A stretch of 64,000 nt of DNA from Epiperipatus broadwayi. Its lineage: Eukaryota > Onychophora > Udeonychophora > Euonychophora > Peripatidae. Below, one piece after another: positions 14,138 through 29,227 of this stretch. The stretch's first letter is position 1; every line of letters starts with the position of its first letter. The translations under genes and the position numbers were made by a program. The notes under the pieces were generated by a model, which worked only from the letters and a program-made list of their open reading frames with translations, searched no databases and was not told the origin of the DNA. Where the stretch lies: the NCBI GenBank assembly GCA_028023455.1, contig JAQFVV010006256.1, forward strand, positions 1,984,001 to 2,048,000, read 5' to 3'.

Positions 14138-14690
14138 ATTATAAAGAAGGAACAATTCCTCCAATCACGTGCTTGCCCGTGAACATAAAAAATATAAGTG
14201 TATGCTTAAGAACAGAGTTTATTTATAAACCAGACTTTGCTTACCATGCTAAAGTCAGGGCTTGAATATATTATGTGACTGAGTTATATATTATTGATTT
14301 AATTGGGTAAACTTATTCAATCTATAGCATGAGATACAATCTCATTTTTAACCATCTGCAATAAAATATATAGTAATTTTGAATTTACTTTTAATATTAC
14401 ATATGTAGGCTGTGCTATATAAATAAAACAATATTTATTAAAAGTAAATTTAAAATTATTATATTTTTTATCGAAGATAGTTAAAAATGGAATTGTATCT
14501 CTCTCTTGATATAGATCAAATAAATTAAAATTGATAATATATAATTCAGACACATAATAAATTCAAACCCTCATTTCAGAAACAGTGATCAAAGACAGAA
14601 CTATCTTATGCTTTCAAAGTTTTTGCTCATGAGTGAATCCAAAGATATTTTTAAAGCACATGATTGGAGGGATTGTTCCTTCTTTACAAT
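14138..14690. repeat. Long imperfect inverted repeat (fold-back element), arms about 260 bases
   Basis: The left arm begins ATTATAAAGAAGGAACAATT and the right arm ends with its reverse complement (AATTGTTCCTTCTTTACAAT-like, mismatched) at 14690. Matching continues inward, with indels, to about 14398 and 14435. A 36-base loop separates the arms and contains a copy, in inverted orientation, of the sequence just outside the left arm (14118-14140). No coding capacity is convincing: the open frame 14317-14553 simply spans the centre. The arms are visibly diverged, so this is older than the palindromes at 28 and 55 kb. Confidence 0.85.
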
Positions 14691-15757
14691 AGTTTTACAT
14701 TTATAAATTTTAAATTGATTAAGTTTTAAAGATATAGAAATTACATGCACACACACATTTTTAAATGGACTATTGGCTATATGTAATTTTAACTGTAATT
14801 AGCATAATATAATTATTATAGAACTGTTTCAAATCTTACGATTTATTATATTTGATTTAATGTATTTTATTTTATATAATATCAATTTTATGTGTGTTTT
14901 TTTGTTTGCACATAAAAAATAATCAACTATCCTTTTCAAACGAAAAAAAATAACACAGACATATATATTTTAAATATGCATTGATCAATAAAATCTTCTC
15001 AGATGACATCTTTAACTACTTTCTACAAATTTATATTCTCTTAAATAGTATTATGAGAGACTTTTAAATTTTCATTTTTGATTGTATTACCTGCTATCTG
15101 ACTAATAATAATGGTGGATTTACTTTGTTTAATTAGAAAAAGAAGCCAATAGAACTTTTACAGTTTTTTGACTATATTAATTAATTATGATGGTAAATAT
15201 TTCTTTTGAAAGAAAAAATAAAAAAGCTTAATGCTAACTTTCTTTATTTTATTTCATTTTCAATGTTTGTTTTATATATATCTAAAATAACTACCCATAG
15301 ATTCAATAATAATTCTGTAAGAATCCAGCCTTTTACCTTTGAATACTCCTTGCTTTAGATTGGTCTTAAATTATTATATTATTCATCTTCTGTCTGATGC
15401 ATGGTATATTTCAATTGGCATCTGTGTCTGTTGTAAATCATTAGAAAAAAATCCTTAAGAACCTTAAGATTTAATTCATCCATTGTAATTTAAAGTCATG
15501 TTTATTTAAATAATACTTAGATGTTTTAAAATTTGTGTCAACATTTGATTTTCAGTCTTGAATGACATATAAACATTCAAATGTTTAGTTTAGGTAAATA
15601 ACTAATTTTACATCATATTGATTTGTAATTTTGAATATTATCTTCATCAGTATTTTCTTTATGAATATTTACTACCTTATGTAACAAGATTATTACAACA
15701 ATATTTTTTTCATCAATTTTTAAGATGATATCTTGCAGACAAACTTGATTCAAAGTT
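14691..15757. other. AT-rich gap
   Basis: I see no gene, RNA or recognisable repeat here, only AT-rich sequence with short homopolymers. Confidence 0.5.
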
Positions 15758-16536
15758 CATCACCATCATCATCATTATCAACCATTATCAATCCACTGCA
15801 GGATGAAGGTCTCTCCAAGTTTAATCCATCTTCTCCGATCTTTAGCTTCTCTTCTCCACATCACCCCTACACATTTTCTTATTTCATCCATCCATCTTAC
15901 ATGTGGTCTCCTTCTGGGTCTTTTACAATCTCTTGGAATCCAGTTTAAAATTTCAATTGTCCATCTATTATCATCTCTTCTAGCAATATGTCCAGCCCAA
16001 CTCCACTTCAATCTTTTAATTTTTTCAATGAGGTCAGTAACACCTGTTTGTTCTCTTACCCATACATTGCATTTTTGATCTCTTCTTGTTACTCCCAACA
16101 TACATCTCTCCATACTTCTTTGAGTGGTCTGAAGTCTCTGTATTGATCTTCTATTAAGTGTCCAAGTCTCAGATCCATAAGTAAGAACTGGTAAAACACA
16201 TTTGTTAAAAACCTTTCTTTTCAAACACATAGGCATATTTCCTTTTAATATCAAGTTATTTCTACCAAAAGCACTCCAACCAAGTTTAATTCTATGATTA
16301 ATTTCCTCTATTATGTTTCCATCTGTATTAATAATCTGACCAAGGTATTTGTAACTCTTAACTTCTTCTAATTCATCATAATCAATCTTTATTTTCATAT
16401 TTTGAGCAAATCGATTAAGCATTACTTTAGTCTTTTTAACATTTATCTTTAGTCCTACTTTCCTACTTTCATCTGATAACTCCTGCAACATTTCCTGCAG
16501 CTCGGAAGCATTATTTGCAAAAACAACTACATCATC
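15758..16536 (-). pseudogene. RTE-like LINE copy C, 5'-truncated, uninterrupted C-terminal ORF
   Basis: On the minus strand an open frame (15778-16590) joins a short unrelated lead-in to RTE sequence at the catalytic GATGAT (DDVVVFANNAS, about 16533). It then runs without a stop through VMLNRFAQNMKIKIDYDELEEV, YLGQIINTDGN, YGSETWTLNRRS, VREQTGVTDLIEKIKRLKWSWAGHIARRDDNRW and GETFILQWIDNG to a TGA at 15778. It supplies the sense codons (CGA, AGA) where copy B has TGA. Truncation falls inside the RT active site, so no working protein is expected. The tail is (TGA)n on the minus strand. It appears the least mutated of the three copies. Confidence 0.92.
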
Positions 16537-16590
16537 AAAGTTACAATGTTTTAATTTTATACTTGGCAAATATACTTGATTTGTATTCAT

Positions 16591-17722
16591 CAGGTTGTGA
16601 TTTTATGCTAATAGATAGTTTGATCAGTATTCATTACATTTTTTAAGTGTACTCAGCAAATATTATTAATCTTCATTTATAAGAATATTAATTTCGTTAT
16701 CTACATCATCATTTGTGGTTTTATCTAAATAGAGACTAATGGGTCTTACTGTGAAATTGACAACTTTTATAGTTATAAATGTATTCTTATCTTTGTTTGT
16801 TTCTTACTTTTTCCACACTCTGCACATTACAAGTGTAGCTTTAAATAAATTTTCATTTTGTTCTAAAGGCAAAAATGATATTGTCAAATTTAAATCGAAT
16901 ATATAATATATGTTTTGTTCTCTGGATTATTAAAATGCCATTTTAGATTATATTATCTATATTAAGTTTCTGTTCCCTCTTCATTATTGACAGCACCATC
17001 TATAAATGTGTTCAGTATCTACTGACATTATTTTCTCTTGAAAAATTGAGAGTTTCTGATAAAATGTTGCTAGCATATGCTTTTTAGTGCAATTTGAAAA
17101 TGTCTTGCAACCACACACTGAATTAAATGAAGATAATTCAAAAATGAGATCATTTGGGATGAAGAAATAAAATGAGAGATCTCAGTAATAAAGGAATGCA
17201 TTGCCTTTTTCTATTTTTGTTGAAGCATCTCATAATTTATAAATCATTCCTTGCTAATGCTTTACTACTAAGAATGCCTTAATGTGTGGAGTTAAAGATA
17301 AACGTAGCTAACTATCTTTAATTGAAATTTATTTTTAACATTCTTTAATTTTTGATTCTTACACTTTTTCAGTAAAAAAAAACCCACCTACACACCACAG
17401 ATTTTAATTATTATTTTCATAAATTATGTTATTATTGCCTCATCGTCAAGTACCAGTTGTTTGTTAAAATACAGATTTTTTCTTTTTATCCAGTATTAAG
17501 TGATTTACCATGTTATAAAATATATATACAACATTATTTATAAAATAGTTTAATTGCTTTAATACATTTTTCTGATATTTTAAATTTTTGCATAATTTCC
17601 GTGTAAAAAAAAACTTCATTACACTGTTTAATATTCATTTTTGTAAATAAAAAACTTGTATTAGACATATATAATTCAAAACATTCATTTACCATGTAGT
17701 TTTTTATTTCTCATGTGTCATA
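16591..17722. other. AT-rich gap
   Basis: No gene or RNA recognised. A few slightly less AT-rich patches (for example 17000-17060) carry no motif I can name. Confidence 0.45.
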
Positions 17723-17808
17723 GCATCGGCCAGGAGGCGAACCCACAACCGTCTGCAACTAACTACTTGTTTGCAAGGCAGCTGCGATGACCTCTCGGCT
17801 AACAACGC
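17723..17808 (-). repeat. tRNA-like short retroposon, copy 1 (86 bases, class II-like)
   Basis: The minus strand reads as an 86-base tRNA-like unit. It has an A box TAGCCGAGAGG, a B box GGTTCGCCTCC and six pairing bases at the two ends (GCGTTG with CGATGC, some G-U). An extended middle recalls the long variable arm of Leu/Ser tRNAs. The putative anticodon arm (CTTG-CAAA-CAAG) is not a normal 7-base loop, so this is not a working tRNA. On the minus strand it is followed by TATGACACATGAG and an A-rich run. A near-identical copy of equal length lies at 62437-62522. Confidence 0.8.
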
Positions 17809-18420
17809 TTGCCGTGTACTTTCTCTTTAAGTAATTTTTATTTCAATTTAAATAGATTTGCGCACACTTTATATGTATATAGTAATAGCATTACTTTTTA
17901 AAGAACAAAAATAAAATTATATACTAATTGTGAAGATTATAGTTCAGTTTTTGAGTAATTTTAAATAAAAAAATTAATAATTTAAATCAAATAATTTAAT
18001 CAAAAGATAGAGGCATTTAATAAAAAATTAGCCCCCCCCCACACACACTTACAATTGTTTATTGTATATTATTCTCAAATGTTTTATATATAATTACTTT
18101 TACGTTTTCTTACTCCATTCAACTAAATATTTTTCGGTGACTTTCAAATTGTTTTACTCTAGTTTCATTCTGAATATTTTTATTTAAGTTTATTGAGTTT
18201 TAAACGACTAATCTCTTCAAATAAAAATTATTTTTTTATATCCATTGTTTTCACAATAGATTTTCTTTTAATAAAATATTTGATCAGCAATCTTATCCCA
18301 TCCATACATTATTAAATGTTAAAATCATTTCACACCATATATGTTTCTAATTAATTCTAATCTAAAATAATATATAGCCAATAACTTAGTGTCACACCAA
18401 TATAATTAAGCAAATTGTTT

Positions 18421-18507
18421 TATTTTTTTTTTCCATATATCAAATGCGTTGACCGGGAAGCGAACCCGGGCCGGCAGCTTGGACGGCAGCTATGCTAACC
18501 ACTAGGA
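18421..18507 (-). repeat. tRNA-Gly(TCC)-derived retropseudogene with target duplication
   Basis: The minus strand 18506-18445 closely matches eukaryotic tRNA-Gly(TCC) from the D arm to the 3' end: AGTGGTTAGCATAGCTGCC, anticodon-loop TCCAAG, T arm CCGGGTTCGCTTCCCGG and end CAACGCA. About ten bases of the 5' acceptor strand are missing and U33 is replaced by G, so it is not functional. It is followed by TTTGATATATGG and ten A residues. The direct repeat AAATTGTTT flanks it at 18412-18420 and 18508-18516, as expected for LINE-mediated retroposition. Confidence 0.85.
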
Positions 18508-18995
18508 AAATTGTTTGATTTAGGCTCAAAATTTCCAATTATTTTAAGTTTCATTTATTAATGAAAATACAGAAGTATAAGAAAGAGAAGGCTTATACAA
18601 GAAATGTGGTAAGAATTCATATTTGAGTTATATTTTGGGTGCTAAGTATATAATTCTATACTTAATAATGTCCACTTGGAATCCATAAACATTTAAAAAG
18701 AAGATTGCAAAACTCACTTTAAAATAATAATGTTAATGGTAATAAATTAACAGTTAATTATTGCAATACCACTACTGACTTTTCATATGAAATATAAAAT
18801 CCAGGATTTTTGATAAGTTTCTTAAACAGAAGTTGATTAAAAAAAGTTTTAAATACTACATAGCTTACAACTCTTAATGGAGACAAGAAATAACTACCCT
18901 TTTTAAATGTCTAAATGTAATAATCCTTACTAAGTAATAACTAAGTTTTGTAAAACCAATTTTAGACCTTGATAAAAAAAAAGAGAAAATGTCTG

Positions 18996-19178
18996 TGATA
19001 TAAGTGCTTGGAAACTGCATAAGAAAAGCTTAACAATAAAAAGTTTATTATAGTATGCTGATCAGCATTGCTACCAGTATGATATCAGAATTATGATAAC
19101 AAAAGCTGCTTAGCATACTATAATAAAATCTTTTATTGTTAAGCCTTTTTTATACAGCATGTACAAGCACTTACATCA
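18996..19178. repeat. Palindromic MITE-like element, 183 bases
   Basis: The left end TGATATAAGTGCTTG (18996-19010) pairs with CAAGCACTTACATCA (19164-19178). Pairing continues inward (GCTTAACAATAAAA..., TAGTATGCT...) to about 19066 and 19107. It encodes nothing. The most likely reading is a non-autonomous inverted-repeat transposon. A microRNA-type hairpin is possible but the arms are longer than usual. Confidence 0.75.
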
Positions 19179-20212
19179 ATTACAATTGTATATAAAAAAG
19201 GAAACCAACATAATAGAGAATAACATATCTTTTAAGTAAATAACAGAGTATTGATATAGAAATACATTCATAACCTGAATATAGCAACATTTCTGCTTCA
19301 CTAGCAATCATATATTTTAAGGAACTTATTTATTTTATCTCTAAACACCTGATTAAAAAAATAGCTACTACATCATAATTAATTTTTTTTTGTCAACAGT
19401 TTTGACCTACTCTATGTACAAAAAAAGGCTAAAAAAACATAATTTCAGTAAATAGTGGAATCATGCACACAAAATTATTTTCTAAATCTAAATTTAAATA
19501 TAATATATGTATATTTTACCATAATTCTATATATTGTTTTTCTGAAGATAAATTAGATGCATTTAATTTTTTATAAATAAAATGACATAATTGATATGAG
19601 GGAGAGACAAACTGTGTGTTTATGTGAATATTTATTTATACTGTGTTAATTACAAAATTTTGTGTAATTTATATTTTTATTCATAACTTAATGTACTTCT
19701 TAATATCTTATGTTGTAATGTGAACTTACATCGCATCAACTTTTTTATTTTATTATAAGTAAATTTTTTATTACATTTAAAACATAAATGTTTTTAAAGC
19801 AAAAAATAACTGCTAAGTCCTTCCCTTTCAAGAAAGCTATTAAGATAGAAACTGTTCCAGAAATAAGTTGGAAACTATACTCGTAGACATGAGTTAATCA
19901 TACTTTATGGAATGGTTTTAGTATATTATTGTCAGGTATAAATTGAATAAAAGTCAAAAAATATTTGATGTTTTGCTATCATATCAAAAAAATAGCTTTT
20001 ATTTGTTAATAAATAATAAATTATAATAAATATATTAAAATTTATACTGACATATATTTAATGATTTCTACTTGGTTGTTTTCTTCTATTGCTTAGCTAT
20101 TCAATCAACCTTCAGATAGAAAGCATACACATAGGCAAAAAAAAATTTTAACCAAAAAAAAAAAAAGATTCTTAAACATTCAATTTTTGTTACTTTGAGT
20201 ATATTTCCATTA

Positions 20213-24479
<4,267 letters not shown>

Positions 24480-24480
<1 letters not shown>

Positions 24481-24575
24481 ACGGAAAACTGTTATACTTA
24501 GGGGGGGGGATTACACAATTTATGACTTGCAAAGGGGGCGGTACTCTGAAAAAATTTGGGAACCTATGTACTAAA
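24480..24575. mobile_element. hAT-like terminal fragment (relic)
   Basis: A G9 run is followed by ATTACACAATTTATGACTTG, AAAGGGGGCGGTACTCTGA and TTTGGGAACC. Many hAT-superfamily and hAT-derived MITE ends read, on the other strand, GGTTCCCAAA followed by CAGAGTACCGCCCCC. Only one end is recognisable and no transposase is visible, so this is a tentative assignment from recalled consensus style. Confidence 0.4.
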
Positions 24576-26152
24576 CCCTTTTTCCTCTCAAAAAAAATCA
24601 GCAAAAACTCATGATCGATTAATTATATTGAAAAACATCTAACAAAATACATAAAACTTTACTTCCGATAACTTCTACAGCTGATCCTAGCAACAAATGA
24701 TAATATGCAATTATTCATTTGTCAGTGACACATTAGTCAAAAATTCAAATAATAAAGTACCATCTTAATAAGATCAACATTTAAAATATCACGGTTGATT
24801 CTGTAAATAATAAATTATTTCAATAAATGGTACACTAATGACTATACAAATAAAATAAATAACTGAAAATATAAACTGCTTTATAATTCTTATCCTTTAT
24901 GTTTATCTCAAGAATAAAATGCATTAAATCTCATTACCTACTTCCTAAAATTTTTCGAACTGAATAATATAATAATCAAATCATTACTATCATAAAATGA
25001 CTGAAAGTAAGTAAATAATAAAACAATATTCAGTATTGTACATTACAAGTTTTCTGCACACAAATTTTTTTTTTATTCCTTATTCGTAAAAAAATAGTTT
25101 TTCAAAACCATCTCTAAAGAATATAGAATGTAAAAATATATGCAAATTAAGCATATCTAAGATTAATGTATTTACTTGAGCATTAAACTGAAAGTCTCTA
25201 AAACAGAGCATTGATATTCTTTATTGTTACTTTTTCGTCAAACATTACTTTTCTGTAAATAATAGTGTTGAATAAAGTTTTTATTTAAAAAAAAAACTAG
25301 AATGAGTGACTTGAAAACAGCTGTTGCTTTTATTAAAAAGTTCTAAACATACTAAGAGATGCCAACTACAAGAAAGTTTAATTTAGTCAGATAAAAGAAA
25401 TTGATCTCAAAAAGAAACTGATTTTCTGAAAATCTTTTCTTAACTTACTATGATATTGAAAGACAAATGAACAAGAATAAAGTTAACTAAAGCAAACACT
25501 AACTAAACTAGTTGCTTATATGTTACTTTAACGCAAGTAATTAAGTCAGTGTATTTTCTATATTGGTATTAAGGCGTAAATGATTTGATCTATAAAATGT
25601 TTGAAAGAAATTATACAAAAATGTCACGCGTTTACAGATGTATAAAAAAGAAAGAGAATTTTATTAACAATATTTTACAAATATTTGAGCTTTTTTTTTG
25701 AATCAACAATATCATTTTTAATTATTATCATTTGCCTGCAAAATAAAAATTTAATTTAGTCAAATTTCTCTGATTTATGTATTTTTTTTATATTACTCCA
25801 GAATTTTTTTTATTTTAATCATAAATAAGTAGGACCTTTCTGAGTATATATAATCTCTTAGGATCCATTTTAAGATTTTAATTATCTATATATTATTTTT
25901 ATAATGATATATTGAAGCGGTCAGATCTAAGTTCGATCCAAGCTTCATGAGATCCCACCTTTAGTCTACTTCAAACCCTATCACTAACAGTGAATTTCCG
26001 AATGTAATGGGGCTTTATACTATTCAATACACCACGCTGATTTCGATTAAAACAGATTATTATTTAACAATTTGTTAAAGCCAATTATTTTATGTTTAAA
26101 CTTACTAATATTATTAATAACTTCGGGATAAAATTATTAATGAAAACATATA
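24576..26152. other. AT-rich gap
   Basis: No gene found. A less AT-rich segment at 25915-26040 looks like part of a dispersed repeat but I could not match it elsewhere in the window. Confidence 0.45.
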
Positions 26153-27348
26153 CACCTGGTTCTCTTTTTATGCAGACTTATTCAACACGATTTTGAAGTT
26201 GCGATTCATGTTTTACCGGAAGTCGACCTCCGATAATGCGCTATTACTTTAAATAATAAATTTCACACACTTACGTTATATTGAAAGTAATAGCACATTA
26301 TTGGAATTCTACTTTCATCTTAGTAATTTCAATATTTTCAGTGCTTTATAATAGTAAGATTTTATGCAATAATGAAATTAAAATCATGATTTCCACATTT
26401 TATGTATACACACATTAAAATTTACAAGATTATAATGTAAATTTGTTCAAACATTGTGCGTGTTAATTTTGCATTTTAAATCACATTCTGTTTTTGCTTT
26501 TTAAAAAAGAACGTAATCAATTATTAATCATTTAGTGTCCACAAGTTTATTTTTAAAAGGTCAGTAATAGCAGTGGGCACAATTAAAATCTGATTTTTAA
26601 TTGTAATTAACAATTTAAAAATTACTTACAGGCGACTTGAAATTAATGTAATGTAAAACGAAATTTGATATTTAAACGGAATTGAAAATTAAAGGCAAAA
26701 ATAAGAATTTAATTTTTAGTTGTTAATTTTAATTAAATTTTTCCCAGCAGTGGTGAATAAATGTCTTTTTATTATCATAAGTCTAAGTTCATAAACAATT
26801 AATAAAATCATCATCATCGTCAACAGAAAACTATTAACACAACATGAGAGTGAACTTGGCGCTAGTTGTATTTCCTCTTGTGAGAATAATTGCTGAGATA
26901 TTCTTGACTTCGTTTAAGGAGAAGCCAAATACATCACATCACATTACATGAGAATCTGATTTTTTACTAGTTTGCAAACGAACATGTTTTGGGGCAAATA
27001 GCGATAATAATTAAAACGTGTATAAAAAAATATAAATTACTGTACTGTAAATTATGCATAAAAATATATTATTTTGAATAAAATTAAATATTTTAGTTAA
27101 AAAAAGTTTGTCTTGTATCAATTTTTTTCAAATTTGAAATTTTTTATTAGTCATATTTTATTTCCTTATTTTTTTTTTTTGCTTGAATTTTAAAGTAATT
27201 TTACATTGGTGCTTTGCTTTTACGTGAATTTTAAAAAATCACAGACCGCATCCCCCTTTTTCAATGTAAGTTACGTCTATTTTTGCACGATTTTGTTTGC
27301 GCGTGTTTTCTGAGGAACCTATCTATCGCGTAAAACGAGACCCAGGTG
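26153..27348 (+). mobile_element. pogo/Tigger-like TIR element, copy 1 (1196 bases, internally deleted)
   Basis: The ends are CACCTGGTTCTC (26153) and GAGACCCAGGTG (to 27348), each flanked by TA, the target duplication of the Tc1/mariner-pogo group. The inner part of the right end (TTTTACGCGATAG on the other strand) resembles the style of Tigger TIRs. Most of the interior aligns with the reverse complement of 43011-44300, including the blocks around 26340-26560 and 27000-27230. The block that in copy 2 encodes transposase-like residues is largely missing here. A private insert of about 60 bases sits near 26890-26950. It is non-autonomous and decayed. Confidence 0.85.
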
Positions 27349-28436
27349 TATTGTAATTGCGTGGATTGTACGTATATATTTATGAATATTTAAATATATA
27401 TATTTGTTATAAAGTTTCATTACATCGGAATGTTTCAATTTTACTTTTACCAGTTTGTTCAAATTTCTGTGATTAAAAGCTACATTCTTTCGATAAGCTT
27501 ACAGATTGCCCTTTCCCAAAGACAATGGGGAATTTTTATTAATTAGTGAAAATATTAATTTAAAATGTAAGGACGGTTCTTAATTAAATCATTTATTCAG
27601 ATTTATAAATTCATTTTCTAAATAGAAAATGAATTCAAAGTTAGTGGATTTGAAAGTCTTATTGGAGGAATGGATCAGAAATCAATTAACGAAAATTTTA
27701 ACTTGCAATAATTTTAAAAGCTTTAGCCTGAAGGCATCAGAGTCAGAATTGGCAGGAAACTGCAGGAAAAGTATAAATAGTCTGGAAAAGTTTCAAGAAA
27801 AAGAAGCCATTACTTTTAGAAGAGTTACTACCTGAAGCTACATCACTTTTAATTATGAATTTTGATAGTCTTTTCAGCATAATGCATGGCTAACTTTGGG
27901 GATCTCATTGCTAGACCTCGAAGTTCCCATAAAATCTTTAACATGTGGCTGCTAATTAGAAATTTCCATACCAATCATGATTTGCTGAAATATTAGGGAA
28001 ACCAATCCACAAATGCTATTCATATGACTTAAATGCATACCTATGTTGTATTCTAAACCCACCAGACTCTGCCATGTAAATTAATGAACAAACCATGGAA
28101 GGACTGGTAATATCTTTATTTTCTTAACCGCAACTTTCTGGCCTGTTTATGAACTTTACCTTAAATCATATCTTGAATTAATTACTGTTTAAAATTTCTC
28201 CTCACTTTATAATGTCTTAAAATTGTATAGTAGTTCTCTATTCTTATCTCTAGTCTTAAAATTAATATGTTGTTAACTTTCTTTTATTACTATGCCAGTT
28301 TGTTTTAACTAACTTTTTTATATATTTATTTGAATGATTATTAATATCATTTATTTTTGATTATATGCCAATAATACTTTCAAATCAATAATAATTCCTT
28401 TCATTAAACTTACCTTATGAAAATGATATTGTATTA
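27349..28436. other. AT-rich gap with one unassigned 68-codon frame
   Basis: The frame at 27629-27835 (plus) has an ordinary amino-acid mix but no motif I recognise and no supporting signal, so I do not call it a gene. Nothing else was seen. Confidence 0.4.
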
Positions 28437-28660
28437 ATACAATTTTAATGCACAAATCAGTGCATAACAGCAGAGCTTCTTCAAATTAAATCACAATTTA
28501 TTATAAACTTAATATAAATTATAATACATAATAAATAATGCCCGAGCGCTTTCAAGAGAACTTAGCTCTCATAATCATGGGTAACAAAGAGTAAGCTTAA
28601 CAAGGTTGCTATGTGTAAATATATGCAGATATATGTAAATTAATTGAACTATATGCGTAA
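28437..28660. repeat. Left arm of near-perfect 224-base inverted repeat around a GIY-YIG domain
   Basis: It pairs with 29004-29227, with about three mismatches in 224 bases by eye. In the sense direction of the enclosed domain (minus strand) this arm is the 3' untranslated tail, starting three bases or less after the stop codon. It includes a segment ATTATGAGAGCTAAGTTCTC followed by TTGAAAG. This resembles a degraded hammerhead core (CTGATGA, stem, GAAA), as known in Penelope-like elements. The ribozyme resemblance is weak. Confidence 0.92.
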
Positions 28661-28662
28661 AT

Positions 28663-29003
28663 CTAATTAACCCATTTCTTAGAAATTTTATAACACGTAT
28701 CTTTCCTATTCATAGCCTTATCATCCATGGCAATAAAACATGCCTCCTTCACCTTTCTCTTAACATCATTTCTTTCCCTACAAACTATTCTTGGATTTTC
28801 AGGTTCACATGAATGACCAGTTAATTTCTGATGCATTGCGAATATTGAGGTGTAAGCTGGGTCTGCTTGGGCCTTTCTGTAAGAATATCTGTGCTGGGAC
28901 AATCTTGTTGAGAGAGTTGCTTTCGTTTCTCCATAGTATGATGCCATGCAGTTATTTTCTGGGCATGAGATATTATAGACAGCCTGAGAAATGTTGTTGG
29001 GTG
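28663..29003 (-). pseudogene. Penelope-like element GIY-YIG endonuclease domain
   Basis: This is the C-terminal endonuclease domain of a PLE, which nicks target DNA for retrotransposition. The frame is open on the minus strand from a TGA near 29010 to TAG at 28663, about 114 codons. An ATG exists at 28947, but conserved residues lie before it: VYNISCPENNC (the GIY-like strand with paired cysteines). Then come YYGETKATLSTRLSQH (YIG strand, with the catalytic Arg position) and RKVKEACFI with the conserved Glu, ending ISKKWVN. The domain is uninterrupted. The reverse transcriptase that normally precedes it is absent, replaced exactly by the right inverted arm. A related copy with RT lies at 57930-59180 and shares the KEA...NRKDTC-ISKKW ending. 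Confidence 0.88.
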
Positions 29004-29227
29004 TTACACATATAGTTCAATTAATTTACATATATCTGCATATATTTACACATAGCAACCTTGTTACGCTTACTCTTTGTTACCCATGATTATGAGAGCT
29101 AAGTTCTCTTGAAAGCGCTCGGGCATTATTTATTATGTATTATAATTTATATTAAGTTTATAATAAATTGTGATTTAATTTGAAGAAGCTCTGCTGTTAT
29201 GCGCTGATTTGTGCATTAAAATTGTAT
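29004..29227. repeat. Right arm of the inverted repeat around the GIY-YIG domain
   Basis: Reverse complement of 28437-28660. It begins TTACACATATAGTTCAA and ends GCATTAAAATTGTAT. It lies where the upstream RT-coding part of the Penelope-like element should be. An inverted copy of the 3' end at the 5' side is a known outcome of PLE insertion. Confidence 0.92.

Noticed and set aside
17723-17808. A functional tRNA gene
   Set aside because: The anticodon arm is malformed, an identical-length copy sits elsewhere, and an A-rich tail follows. It is a retroposon.
18445-18506. A functional tRNA-Gly gene
   Set aside because: The 5' acceptor strand is missing and U33 is changed. Flanking direct repeats and an A10 tail show retroposition.
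27629-27835. 68-codon frame as a host gene or exon
   Set aside because: No motif, splice context or homologue is recognised, and such lengths arise by chance.
28791-29015. Plus-strand 74-codon frame
   Set aside because: It is the antisense shadow of the GIY-YIG domain on the minus strand.
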